The notes under the pieces were generated by a model, which ran no database searches, had not been told where the DNA came from, and saw only the letters and a list, made by a program, of their open reading frames with translations. A stretch of DNA of 39,948 nucleotides from Actinomadura hibisca NBRC 15177. GTDB lineage: Bacteria; Actinomycetota; Actinomycetes; Streptosporangiales; Streptosporangiaceae. Of this stretch, positions 15,340-22,938 are shown piece after piece; the stretch's first letter is position 1, and each line of letters opens with the position of its first letter. The DNA lies in the NCBI RefSeq assembly GCF_001552635.1, contig NZ_BCRO01000052.1:1-39948 (forward strand), written 5' to 3'. The position numbers were made by a program, and so were the translations under genes.

Positions 15340-16789
15340 GACCGCGCCGACCCTCCCGGAGACCGGCCGCGCCGCCGACGACCTGCTCGCCGACCTCGCC
15401 CGCCTGCGCGCCGCCGACCTGCCGGTGCGCGGCGGCAAGGTCACCGCCTACGTCTACGACACCGGCCGCCCCGACGTGCACGACGCCGCCGCCCGCGCCT
15501 ACCTGGAGACGCTGGAGGTCAACGGGCTGGACCCGACCGCCTTCCCCAGCATCGTCGCGCTGGAGCGGGAGGTGCTGGCGGCGGTCGCCGAGCGGCTCGG
15601 CGGGTCGGCGGCGACGCCCGGCATCTTCACCAGCGGCGGCACCGAGTCGATCATGCTGGCGGTGAAGGCGGCCCGCGACGCGCGGCCCGTCGAGGGCAGG
15701 CCCCAGATTGTCGTGCCGGGCAGCGCGCACCCCGCCTTCCACAAGGCCGCGCACTACCTCGGCCTGGAGATCACCTCCGTTCCGGTGGACCCGAAGACCT
15801 TCCGCGCCGACCCCGCCGCCATGGCCGCCGCGTTGACCGAGCGGACCGTGCTGGTCGTGGCGTCCGCGCCGTCCTACCCGCAGGGCGTGCTGGACCCCGT
15901 CGCCGAGATCGCCGCGCTGGCCGCCGCGCGCGGCGTGCCCTGCCACGTGGACGCGTGCGTGGGCGGCTGGGTGCTGCCGTGGCTGCGCGAGACCGGCCGC
16001 GAGGTCGCGCCGTTCGACCTGTCGGTGCCGGGCGTGACGTCGATCTCCTGCGACCTGCACAAGTACGGGTACGCGCCCAAAGGCGCGTCGGTGGTGCTGT
16101 TCGCCGACCAGGCGATGCGCCGCGCGGCCTACTTCGCCTCCGCCCGCTGGCCCGGCTACACCGTGATCAACTCGGGCGTGCAGAGCAGCAAGAGCGCGGG
16201 CCCGCTGGGCGCGGCGTGGACGACGCTGATGGCGGTCGGCGCGCAGGGCTACCGCGACCTGGCCGCCGGGGCGATGGCGGCGGCGGACACGCTGATCGCG
16301 GGCGTCGCGCAGGTCCCCGGCCTGCGGGTGCTCGGCACGCCGGACGCGCCGCTGGTGTCGATCGCCTCCGACGACCCGGCGCTGGACGTGTTCGTGCTGG
16401 CCGACGAGGCACGCGCGCGGGGCTGGTTCTTCCAGCCGCAGCTGTCCTACCAGGGCATCCCGGCGAACCTGCACTTCACGCTGACCGGCGTCAGCGAGCA
16501 GGCGGTGGACCTGCTGCTGGTCGCGCTGGCCGAGTCCGCCGAGGCGGCCCGCGCCGCCGGACCGCCGGACGTGCCCGCCGAACTGGCCGCCGCGCTCGCC
16601 GACCTCGATCTCGACAGCCTGGACGACGAGGGCTTCGCGGGCCTGCTGTCGGCCGTCGGGGTGGACCTGAACGGCGGCGGCGAACCCGAGATGGCCATGG
16701 TCAACGCCGTGCTGGACAAGCTGCCGCCCGCCACCCGCGAGGCCCTGCTGATCCGCTTCCTGTCGGCCCTGTACTCGGGCCACCTCTAG
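15332..16789 (+). CDS. PLP-dependent lyase/decarboxylase, sphingosine-1-phosphate-lyase-like
   Basis: A 485-residue fold-type I PLP enzyme. FTSGGTESIMLAVKAARD, HVDACVGGWVLPW and the Schiff-base motif SCDLHKYGYAPKGAS are the landmarks of the sphingosine-1-phosphate lyase branch of group II decarboxylases; the Lys following His binds PLP. Unlike eukaryotic enzymes it has no membrane anchor. The C-terminal 70 residues (after PPDVPAEL) form an extra acidic helical tail. S1P lyases cleave phosphorylated long-chain amino alcohols to a fatty aldehyde and phosphoethanolamine, but many bacterial members are annotated only as aminotransferases or decarboxylases. Fully coupled to the transporter gene. 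Its stop codon shares CTAG with the convergent carboxypeptidase gene. Confidence 0.83.
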   Translation: MPETAPTLPETGRAADDLLADLARLRAADLPVRGGKVTAYVYDTGRPDVHDAAARAYLETLEVNGLDPTAFPSIVALEREVLAAVAERLGGSAATPGIFTSGGTESIMLAVKAARDARPVEGRPQIVVPGSAHPAFHKAAHYLGLEITSVPVDPKTFRADPAAMAAALTERTVLVVASAPSYPQGVLDPVAEIAALAAARGVPCHVDACVGGWVLPWLRETGREVAPFDLSVPGVTSISCDLHKYGYAPKGASVVLFADQAMRRAAYFASARWPGYTVINSGVQSSKSAGPLGAAWTTLMAVGAQGYRDLAAGAMAAADTLIAGVAQVPGLRVLGTPDAPLVSIASDDPALDVFVLADEARARGWFFQPQLSYQGIPANLHFTLTGVSEQAVDLLLVALAESAEAARAAGPPDVPAELAAALADLDLDSLDDEGFAGLLSAVGVDLNGGGEPEMAMVNAVLDKLPPATREALLIRFLSALYSGHL

Positions 16790-18984
16790 CCGAGCCGGAT
16801 CAGCCTCGCCAGCAACGACGGCTCGTCGAGGGACTCCGACGGGCTGACCTGGACGCGGCCCGCACCGGTGGTGACGGCGCCGACCCGCTCACCGGGCGCG
16901 GCCTGGTGCGGCGGGTCGCCCGCCACGCCCAGCGGCACGGTGAGGCCGGGCCAGCCGACGACGTTGAGCGGCCCCTTGGCGACCAGCGGGGTTTTGCCGC
17001 CCAGCCCGTCGTCCACGTGCGCGACGGGCCGGCCCGCCGGGGCCAGGGTCGTCGCGACCAGCGCGTTCTCGGCGGAGGAGACGACCCGCTGCGCCGCGCT
17101 GACCGCGATCGCGGCGCTGCCCGTCGTGCCCGGGACGGGCGGGCGCTGCCCCATGACCGCGCCGACCACCAGCGTGGGGACGCCCCCGACGCGCTTGCGG
17201 GCCGCGAACACGAAGTTGCCGCCCGCCTTGTCGGTGTAGCCGGTCTTGCCGCCGACCACGCCGTACTGGCCGAGCAGGAAGTTGCCGCCGGTCCGGGCGG
17301 GGCCGCCGGTGGCGGGCACGTAGGCGCGCTTGGCGACCGTCTCGGCGAACGCGGGGAGCTTCATGGCGGCGGTCAGCAGCTTCACCTGGTCGGCGGCGGT
17401 GCTGACGGTCCCGGCGTCGTAGCCGCTGGGGTCGGTGTAGGTGGTGGCGGACATGCCGAGGGAGCGGGCGGCCTCGTTCATCTTGCCGACGAACGCCTGC
17501 ACGTTCCCGCCCGAGTCCCAGCGGGCCAGCTCGTGCGCGACGTCGTTGGCCGAGATGATCATCATGGCCTCCAGCGCCTTGCGCTCGCTGAGCCGCAGGC
17601 CAGGGGTGATGCCGAGCAGCGACTCCTGGCGCGCGTGGCGGCGGGGCAGCTCGGCGATGCCCTGCGGCGTCACGGTGAACTCCGGCCCGTTCTCGCCGGT
17701 CCGCAGAGGGTGGCCGCGCAGGATGACGTAGGCGGTCATGACCTTGGCGACGCTGGCGGTGGGGATGGGCGTTGCGCCGCCGGAGGAGCCCATGGTGCCC
17801 AGCCCGTCCACGGCGACGGTGGCCTGCCCGCCGGTGGGCCAGGGGAGGGCGGGCGCGGCGCCGGGGAAGGTGTGCGAGGAGGCGGGGAGGCTGAGCTCGA
17901 TGGAGGGCTCGGGCACGGGCCGCAGGAGCTGGCCGGTGACGACCCCGGCGATGAGGACGAGCGCGGCGATGAGGGTGACGAGGACCTTGCGGCCGCGCTT
18001 CTTGGGCTCGGGGGGTTCGGCCTGGGGGTAGGCGACGCCGACGGGGTGCTGCTCGTAGGCGGGCGCGTCCGGCTGGGCGAACGGAACGGCCTCGTGGACG
18101 GGCTGCGCGGCGGCGGGATGGGGTTGCGCGGCGGTGGGCTGGGCCGGGGGAGCGGGCGGCGGGGGCTCGCTGGAGCGCCACTGGACGGTCCACTGGCCGT
18201 TGGGGTCGAGGGTGGGGAGGGCGCGCTCGGGGATGGGCTCCGCGCCGTCGGGGACGGGCGGCTGCTCCTCGGGGGGAAGGCGGCGGGGAGGGAGGTTGCG
18301 GGAGGGGAGGGGGATGTCGTCCCGGGTGACGGCGGCCCCGGGCGGGGGCGGGGTGACGGGCGTCTCGGCGGAGCGCCGGGGGGAGACGGGCGTCTCGGCG
18401 GACTCGCGGGGGTTGGCGGGCGGCTGGCCGGGGCTGCGCGGGGGAACCGGCGTCTCAGCGGACTCGCGCGGGCTGGCAGGCGGCTGGCCGGGGTGCCGGG
18501 GGATGACCGGCGTTTCAGCGGATTCGCGGGGACTGACGGGCGTTTCCGCAGAGTGCCGAGGATTGACGGGCGCGCCGCTGGGACTACGCGGAGGGACCGG
18601 CGTTTCAGCGGAGTCACGAGGACTGGCGGGCGTCTCAGCAGCGGCCGGGGTCTCAGCGGCCTTTGGCGGGCTGACCGGCGTCTCGCCAGAAGCACGCGGA
18701 TCCTCTGAAGCCTCCTCGGCTTCCTCCGGTTCCTCGGCCTGCTCCTCCGCCTCAGCCTCGACCTCGGCCTCGACCTCGGCCTTCGTCGCCTCCGCAGGCT
18801 CCTCTTCCGAGTCCTCTGCGGGCTCCTCGGTAGGCTCCTCCTCGGCCTCTTCGGATGCCCCGGCGGGCTCCTCGGACGGCTTCTCCGGCGGGGCCTTCAT
18901 GATGGGGAACTCGGCCGTGCCGGTACGCCCCTGCTCCTCCGCAGGGTCCTCCGCCGGTTGCGGCGTCGAACGGGCGTTGTCCAC
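16786..18984 (-). CDS. D-alanyl-D-alanine carboxypeptidase (PBP5-like) with long repetitive cytoplasmic N-terminus
   Basis: A 732-residue membrane-anchored peptidase of family S11. Residues 1-330 are intrinsically disordered: a Glu/Ala-rich acidic stretch (33-95), nine decapeptide repeats (121-210) and a Pro-rich segment, ending in KKRGRK. One transmembrane helix (334-353) follows, then the extracytoplasmic catalytic domain with Ser411-x-x-Lys414, Ser478-Ala-Asn480 and Lys580-Thr-Gly. It trims the terminal D-Ala from cell-wall peptides. The start GTG 18984 has GAGGAGG 7 bases upstream; an upstream ATG (19092) lacks one. Divergent from the ECF sigma gene, suggesting a shared envelope role (inference). 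Tail function is unknown; protein-protein contact or cytoskeletal recruitment is possible. Confidence 0.88.
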   Translation of the reverse strand: MDNARSTPQPAEDPAEEQGRTGTAEFPIMKAPPEKPSEEPAGASEEAEEEPTEEPAEDSEEEPAEATKAEVEAEVEAEAEEQAEEPEEAEEASEDPRASGETPVSPPKAAETPAAAETPASPRDSAETPVPPRSPSGAPVNPRHSAETPVSPRESAETPVIPRHPGQPPASPRESAETPVPPRSPGQPPANPRESAETPVSPRRSAETPVTPPPPGAAVTRDDIPLPSRNLPPRRLPPEEQPPVPDGAEPIPERALPTLDPNGQWTVQWRSSEPPPPAPPAQPTAAQPHPAAAQPVHEAVPFAQPDAPAYEQHPVGVAYPQAEPPEPKKRGRKVLVTLIAALVLIAGVVTGQLLRPVPEPSIELSLPASSHTFPGAAPALPWPTGGQATVAVDGLGTMGSSGGATPIPTASVAKVMTAYVILRGHPLRTGENGPEFTVTPQGIAELPRRHARQESLLGITPGLRLSERKALEAMMIISANDVAHELARWDSGGNVQAFVGKMNEAARSLGMSATTYTDPSGYDAGTVSTAADQVKLLTAAMKLPAFAETVAKRAYVPATGGPARTGGNFLLGQYGVVGGKTGYTDKAGGNFVFAARKRVGGVPTLVVGAVMGQRPPVPGTTGSAAIAVSAAQRVVSSAENALVATTLAPAGRPVAHVDDGLGGKTPLVAKGPLNVVGWPGLTVPLGVAGDPPHQAAPGERVGAVTTGAGRVQVSPSESLDEPSLLARLIRLG
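18355..18624 (-). repeat. Nine 30-bp (decapeptide) tandem repeats in the carboxypeptidase gene
   Basis: The repeats encode residues 121-210 with a strict 10-residue period and consensus xPRxSAETPV. Six units carry SAETPV; three are variants (SPSGAPV, HPGQPPA, SPGQPPA). Variant and canonical units alternate in the middle, suggesting duplication of a 20-residue block. Confidence 0.85.
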
Positions 18985-19202
18985 AGCACGACCTCCTCGG
19001 CATGGCTTCGACACGCAGACAGGAAGCGACCTCAGAGCCGACGAGCCCCCCGTACCCCACTGGAAGATGCGCAGCTTAGTCGGAAAGTTCACTTTGTTAT
19101 GAATCAGTGATCATCTTTTTCCGGGGCGACCGTGAACCCGATCGGCCCCCGGCGGAGATACACCGCTGTCATGTCCCCGACAGGAAGGCCGGGCCGGATG
19201 CG
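18985..19202. promoter_or_regulatory. Divergent promoter region between carboxypeptidase and ECF sigma genes
   Basis: This 218-base gap has locally AT-rich sequence around 19085-19125. It contains an inverted repeat TCACT (19089-19093) / AGTGA (19106-19110). TGAACC (19133-19138) and AGATAC (19156-19161), 17 bases apart, are a candidate ECF-type promoter for the sigma gene. That pairing is tentative, because the ECF group is unknown. Confidence 0.35.
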
Positions 19203-19832
19203 ATGGTGGCCGCGGTGACCGCATTCCTCGCCAACGCGCGGGTGGCCGGTGCGCCCTCGGTGTACGGCGACGCCGAGCTGATCAGCAGGTCGCACGCCGA
19301 TCCCGAGGCGTTCGCCGAGCTGTTCGACCGCTACGCGCCGATGTTGTACCGCTACGTCTCCCGCCGCCTCGGCCCCGAGGTGGCCGAGGACCTGGTGGGG
19401 GAGACGTTCCTGGTCGCGTTCGGCAAGCGCGGCAAGTACGACCTGGCGCACCCCGACGCCCGGCCCTGGTTGTTCGGCATCGTCACCAAGCTCGTCGCGC
19501 GCCACCACCGCTCGGAGGCCGCGCGCTACCGGGCGTTGCGGCGCAGTCCCGTGGACGGGGCCGTGGAGTCCCCGGCCGACGCCGTGGCCGCCATGGTCAC
19601 CGCCTCCGCCGTCCGGCCGCTGCTGGCCGAGGCGCTGGCGGCCCTGCCGCGCCGCGACCGGGACGTCCTGCTGCTGGTGGCCTGGGGGGATCTCAGCTAC
19701 GAGGAGGTCGGGCAGGCGCTCGGCATCCCCGTCGGCACCGTCCGGTCCCGGCTCCACCGGGCCCGCCGCAAGGTGCGGGCGGCGCTCGGCGACACCAACC
19801 CGCTGTCCGGCGACCCGCGCGAGGAGGCGTAG
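19203..19832 (+). CDS. ECF-type RNA polymerase sigma factor
   Basis: A 209-residue sigma-70 family protein with only regions 2 and 4. Region 2 reads FAELFDRYAPMLYRYVSRRLGPEVAEDLVGETFLVAF and DARPWLFGI. Region 4 reads LPRRDRDVLLLVAWGDLSYEEVGQALGIPVGTVRSRLHRARRKV. The start is uncertain: ATG 19203 is used, but GTG 19215 is also possible and no Shine-Dalgarno is well placed. The next gene follows after 2 bases and encodes a membrane protein with an N-terminus like the partners of this sigma group, so it may be the sigma factor's regulator. Confidence 0.87.
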   Translation: MVAAVTAFLANARVAGAPSVYGDAELISRSHADPEAFAELFDRYAPMLYRYVSRRLGPEVAEDLVGETFLVAFGKRGKYDLAHPDARPWLFGIVTKLVARHHRSEAARYRALRRSPVDGAVESPADAVAAMVTASAVRPLLAEALAALPRRDRDVLLLVAWGDLSYEEVGQALGIPVGTVRSRLHRARRKVRAALGDTNPLSGDPREEA

Positions 19833-19834
19833 CC

Positions 19835-20830
19835 ATGGACGACCTCAAGGCGATCCGCGATCTGGGCGACGACCTGGGGCACGAGCCGCCCGCTTCGCTG
19901 GTCCGGCAGCGGCAGCGGCTGGTCGACGCGGCCGGGGGACGCGCGCCGCGCCGCCGCCCGTCCGGGTGGCTCCTGATCGGCGTGGTCACGGCCGTCACGG
20001 CGGCGCTCATCCTGGTCCCGACCGTCCTGCTGCGCGGTGGGGGCGAGCCCGGCGGCAAGAAGGACCTCAACGCCGCGACCGCCCCCGCCAAGCCGATCAA
20101 CGTGCTGATCATCGGTTCGGACGCGCGGGGCGGCGCCGTCCGCGAGGCCCGCTCCGACACCCTCGTGCTGGCCCACCTGCCCGCCGACCGCAAGCGGCCC
20201 CGGCTGCTCAGCCTGCCCCGCGACCTCATGGTGGACCTGCCCGCCTGCGGCAGGTTTCCCGCACGCCGGGGTCAGCTCAATCTGGCGTTCACGCTCGGTG
20301 GCGCGGCCTGCACCGAGGCGGCGGTCGAGAAGTTGTCCGGCGTGCGCGTGGACCGCACGGTGACGATCGGGTTCGCCGGGTTCAAGACGATGGTGAACGC
20401 GCTCGGCTCGGTCCAGATCTCCGTGCCCAGGTCCGTGAACGACCCCAAAGCCGGGCTGAGGCTGGCCGCCGGACGGCACCGCGTCAACGGTTCGGTCGCG
20501 CTCGCGTACGTGCGCGCCCGGCACGGCCTTGGCGACGGCTCCGACCTCGACCGCGTCAAGCGCCAGCAGCGTTTCATGGCGTCGCTCGCGCGCGAGGCCA
20601 AGGCCATGCGGCTGAAGAGCCCGGTCCGGTTCGCGGCGTTCCTCAAGGCGACCGCCGGGGCGGTCGAGATCAGGCCGTCGATGGACTTCACCACGGTGAA
20701 GCGTCTCGCCGAGACCGCCGAGACCGACACCGCCGTCTACGGCACCGTCCCGGTGCGCCCGGACCGCCGCGACTTCAACCGGCTGGAGCTCGCGCCGTCC
20801 GCGCCCTCGGTGTTCGCGCAGTTCAAGTAG
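19835..20830 (+). CDS. LytR-CpsA-Psr (LCP) family protein with anti-sigma-like N-terminus
   Basis: A 331-residue single-pass membrane protein. Residues 1-40 (MDDLKAIRDLGDDL, then basic) resemble the cytoplasmic start of putative anti-sigma partners encoded after ECF genes in related actinomycetes. A transmembrane helix spans about 44-66. The rest is an LCP domain: LIIGSDAR (Asp96, Arg98), RSDTLVLAHL, LLSLPRDLMVDLP (Arg129, Asp130) and YVRARH. LCP enzymes transfer lipid-linked polymers to peptidoglycan. ATG 19835 has GAGGAGG 7 bases upstream. The combination suggests a cell-wall ligase whose cytoplasmic face touches the sigma factor (inference). A strong hairpin follows the stop. Confidence 0.8.
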   Translation: MDDLKAIRDLGDDLGHEPPASLVRQRQRLVDAAGGRAPRRRPSGWLLIGVVTAVTAALILVPTVLLRGGGEPGGKKDLNAATAPAKPINVLIIGSDARGGAVREARSDTLVLAHLPADRKRPRLLSLPRDLMVDLPACGRFPARRGQLNLAFTLGGAACTEAAVEKLSGVRVDRTVTIGFAGFKTMVNALGSVQISVPRSVNDPKAGLRLAAGRHRVNGSVALAYVRARHGLGDGSDLDRVKRQQRFMASLAREAKAMRLKSPVRFAAFLKATAGAVEIRPSMDFTTVKRLAETAETDTAVYGTVPVRPDRRDFNRLELAPSAPSVFAQFK

Positions 20831-20835
20831 GCGCG

Positions 20836-20878
20836 CTGCTGTGCCCAGGGATGATCAGAGGTGCCCTGGGCACAGCAG
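20836..20878. terminator. Perfect 15-bp stem hairpin after the LCP gene
   Basis: CTGCTGTGCCCAGGG (20836-20850) pairs perfectly with CCCTGGGCACAGCAG (20864-20878) across a 13-base loop. It lies 5 bases after the LCP stop and ends 4 bases before the next ATG. It is probably a terminator without a U-run; it would also cover the ribosome-binding region of the oxidoreductase if read through. Confidence 0.7.
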
Positions 20879-20882
20879 GGGC

Positions 20883-22406
20883 ATGCTGAGACCAGCGGAA
20901 GACAGGGGACTGCCGGAAGGGCTGGGGCCGCACGGGCGGGGCTCGTACTGGATCGAGTCCACGCCCCCGACCTCGCACCCCCGCCTGGACGAGGACGTGG
21001 TGGTGGACGTCGCCGTCGTCGGCGGCGGTATCGCGGGGCTGAGCGCGGCGTGGGAGCTGACCCGCGCGGGCCGGACCGTGGCGGTCCTGGAGGCGCGCCG
21101 GATCGTGTCGGGGGCGACCGGGCACACCACCGGGCGGCTGTCGTCGCTGCACCCCTACCTGTACCGGCCCCTGCACAAGGCGCAGGGCGCGGACGCGGCC
21201 CGGCTGTACGCGCGGTCGCAGCAGGACGCCGTCGAGCACGTGATCCGGACGGCCGAGCGCCTCGGCATCGACTGCGAGGTGGAGCGCCGCCCGTCGCACG
21301 TGTTCGTGCAGGACCCCGACGAGGTCGCCGAGCTGCGCGACGAGGGAGAGGCGGTGCGCGAGGCGGGGCTGCCCGCCGAGTTCGTCACCGGGACCGGCCT
21401 GCCGTTCGAGGTGGCGGGCGCGTTGCGGCTGGACGGCCAGGTGCAGTTCCACCCGCGCCGCTACCTGATCGGGCTGGCCGACGCGATCGTCGCCGCCGGG
21501 GGCCGCGTCTACGAGGAGACGCGCGCCGTCCGCCTGGACGAGGGCGACCACTGCACTGTGACCACCGACGGCGGCCATCGCGTGCGCGCGCGAGACGTCG
21601 TGCTGGCGACGCTGCACCCGGTGTTCGGCGGGGAACGGCCCGCCTCACGGCTGGCGACGCTGCGCGAACTCGTCATCACGACCGTCATCCCAGAGGGCCG
21701 GGACCTGGACGGCATGTACATCACCCGCGAGTCCAACACGCGCTCGGTGCGGACCGCGCCCTACGGCGACGGCCGCCGCCTGCTGCTCATCACCGGCGAG
21801 TCCTTCTCCCCAGGTGAGGGAAAGGCCACCGAACGGTACGCGAACCTGGCCCGCTGGGCATACGAGCACTTCGGCGTCACCACGTTCGAGCACGGCTGGT
21901 CGGCGCAGGACACCAAGACCGGCGACCAGCTCCCGTTCATCGGCCCCTGGCACGACGGTTCGGGCCACGTGTACGCCGCCACGGGCTTCGCGCGCTCGGG
22001 CATGAGCCACGGCGTGATGGCGGGCAAGCTGCTGGCGGCGCTGCTGACCGGCCACCGCCCCGCCTGGGCCGACCTGTACGACCCGCGCCGCGCGGACGCG
22101 CCCGTCATGGAGACCGGCCATGCCGAGACCCGCCAGCGGACCGCCGACCGCGCCGTCGCCGACATCGCGCCCGGCTCCGGCGACGTCCTGCGGATCGACG
22201 GCCGCCCCCGCGCCGTCTACCGCGACGAGGACGGCGCCCTGCACGCCCTGTCGGCGATCTGCTCCTACTCGGGCTGCCTGGTGGTGTTCAACGAGGTGGA
22301 CCGCGCCTGGGAGAGTCCCTGCCACGGCTCGCGGTTCGACCTGGACGGCATGGTGCTCGACGGCCCCGCGACCGAACCGCTCGAACCGGTCGAGATCGAG
22401 GAATGA
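20883..22406 (+). CDS. FAD-dependent oxidoreductase with degenerate Rieske domain
   Basis: A 507-residue protein. The N-terminal DAO-type FAD domain begins at about residue 42 (VDVAVVGGGIAGLSAAWELTRAG, then Glu70) and ends with GHVYAATGFARSGMSHGVMAGKLLAALLTG. Residues about 430-507 form a Rieske-like domain as in B. subtilis YhfW-type enzymes. The cluster ligands are not conserved. Box 1 is C460-S-Y462-S-G-C465 (His replaced by Tyr), and box 2 is S478-P-C480-H481 (ligand Cys replaced by Ser). The two disulfide cysteines remain. A normal 2Fe-2S cluster is therefore unlikely. The start is uncertain: ATG 20883 directly follows a hairpin, and GTG 20841 upstream is inside it. The substrate is unknown. 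Confidence 0.85.
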   Translation: MLRPAEDRGLPEGLGPHGRGSYWIESTPPTSHPRLDEDVVVDVAVVGGGIAGLSAAWELTRAGRTVAVLEARRIVSGATGHTTGRLSSLHPYLYRPLHKAQGADAARLYARSQQDAVEHVIRTAERLGIDCEVERRPSHVFVQDPDEVAELRDEGEAVREAGLPAEFVTGTGLPFEVAGALRLDGQVQFHPRRYLIGLADAIVAAGGRVYEETRAVRLDEGDHCTVTTDGGHRVRARDVVLATLHPVFGGERPASRLATLRELVITTVIPEGRDLDGMYITRESNTRSVRTAPYGDGRRLLLITGESFSPGEGKATERYANLARWAYEHFGVTTFEHGWSAQDTKTGDQLPFIGPWHDGSGHVYAATGFARSGMSHGVMAGKLLAALLTGHRPAWADLYDPRRADAPVMETGHAETRQRTADRAVADIAPGSGDVLRIDGRPRAVYRDEDGALHALSAICSYSGCLVVFNEVDRAWESPCHGSRFDLDGMVLDGPATEPLEPVEIEE

Positions 22407-22463
22407 CCCCCACTCCGCCGGGTAGGGGCGAACCACTCCGAACCCGACGGAAAGGAGCGCGCG

Positions 22464-22883
22464 ATGGCAAGCAAGGTCAGGGACATCATGACCGGCTCGC
22501 TCGCGACCGTTTCACCGCAGGACGACATCGTCACGGTGGCGCGGAAGATGCGCGACGAGGACGTCGGTGCCGTGCTGGTGATCGAGGGCGGAACCCTCCG
22601 CGGCCTGGTCACCGACCGCGACCTGGTGGTGCGCGGCCTGGCCGACGGCGGCGACCCGGCCGCCAAGCAGGTCGGGGGTTGCGCCAGCGAGGCGACCGCC
22701 AGCGTGGGCCCGGACGACTCGCTGGAGTCGGCCGTCAAGCTCATGCGCGAGCACGCCGTCCGGCGGCTGCCGGTGATCGACGACGGCCGCCCGGTGGGGA
22801 TCATCTCGCTGGGCGACCTGGCCATCGAGAAGGACGAGGAGTCCGCGATCGCCGACATCAGCGCCGCCAAGCCGAACCTCTGA
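22464..22883 (+). CDS. CBS-domain pair protein
   Basis: A 139-residue stand-alone Bateman module. CBS 1 covers about 5-65 (VRDIMTGSLATVSPQDDIVTVARKM, AVLVIEGGTLRGLVTDRDLVVR) and CBS 2 about 70-128 (ASVGPDDSLESAVKLMREHAVRRLPVIDDGRPVGIISLGDLA). Such proteins bind adenine nucleotides and sense energy or stress state; partner proteins are unknown. A good Shine-Dalgarno (GGAAAGGAG) precedes the ATG. It follows the oxidoreductase by 57 bases and may share its transcript. A bidirectional hairpin lies downstream. Confidence 0.92.
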   Translation: MASKVRDIMTGSLATVSPQDDIVTVARKMRDEDVGAVLVIEGGTLRGLVTDRDLVVRGLADGGDPAAKQVGGCASEATASVGPDDSLESAVKLMREHAVRRLPVIDDGRPVGIISLGDLAIEKDEESAIADISAAKPNL

Positions 22884-22897
22884 GGAGGGTGGTGGTG

Positions 22898-22930
22898 GGC
22901 CCGGGACCTTCGCTGCGGAGGTCCCGGGCC
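22898..22930. terminator. Bidirectional terminator hairpin
   Basis: GGCCCGGGACCT (22898-22909) and AGGTCCCGGGCC (22919-22930) form a perfect 12-bp stem with a 9-base loop between the convergent CBS and aminotransferase genes. Confidence 0.85.
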
Positions 22931-22938
22931 TTCGGCGT

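Noticed and set aside
15955..18708. Plus-strand open frame of more than 900 codons
   Set aside because: It runs across the lyase gene and antisense to the carboxypeptidase gene with no family features. Open only because of high GC.
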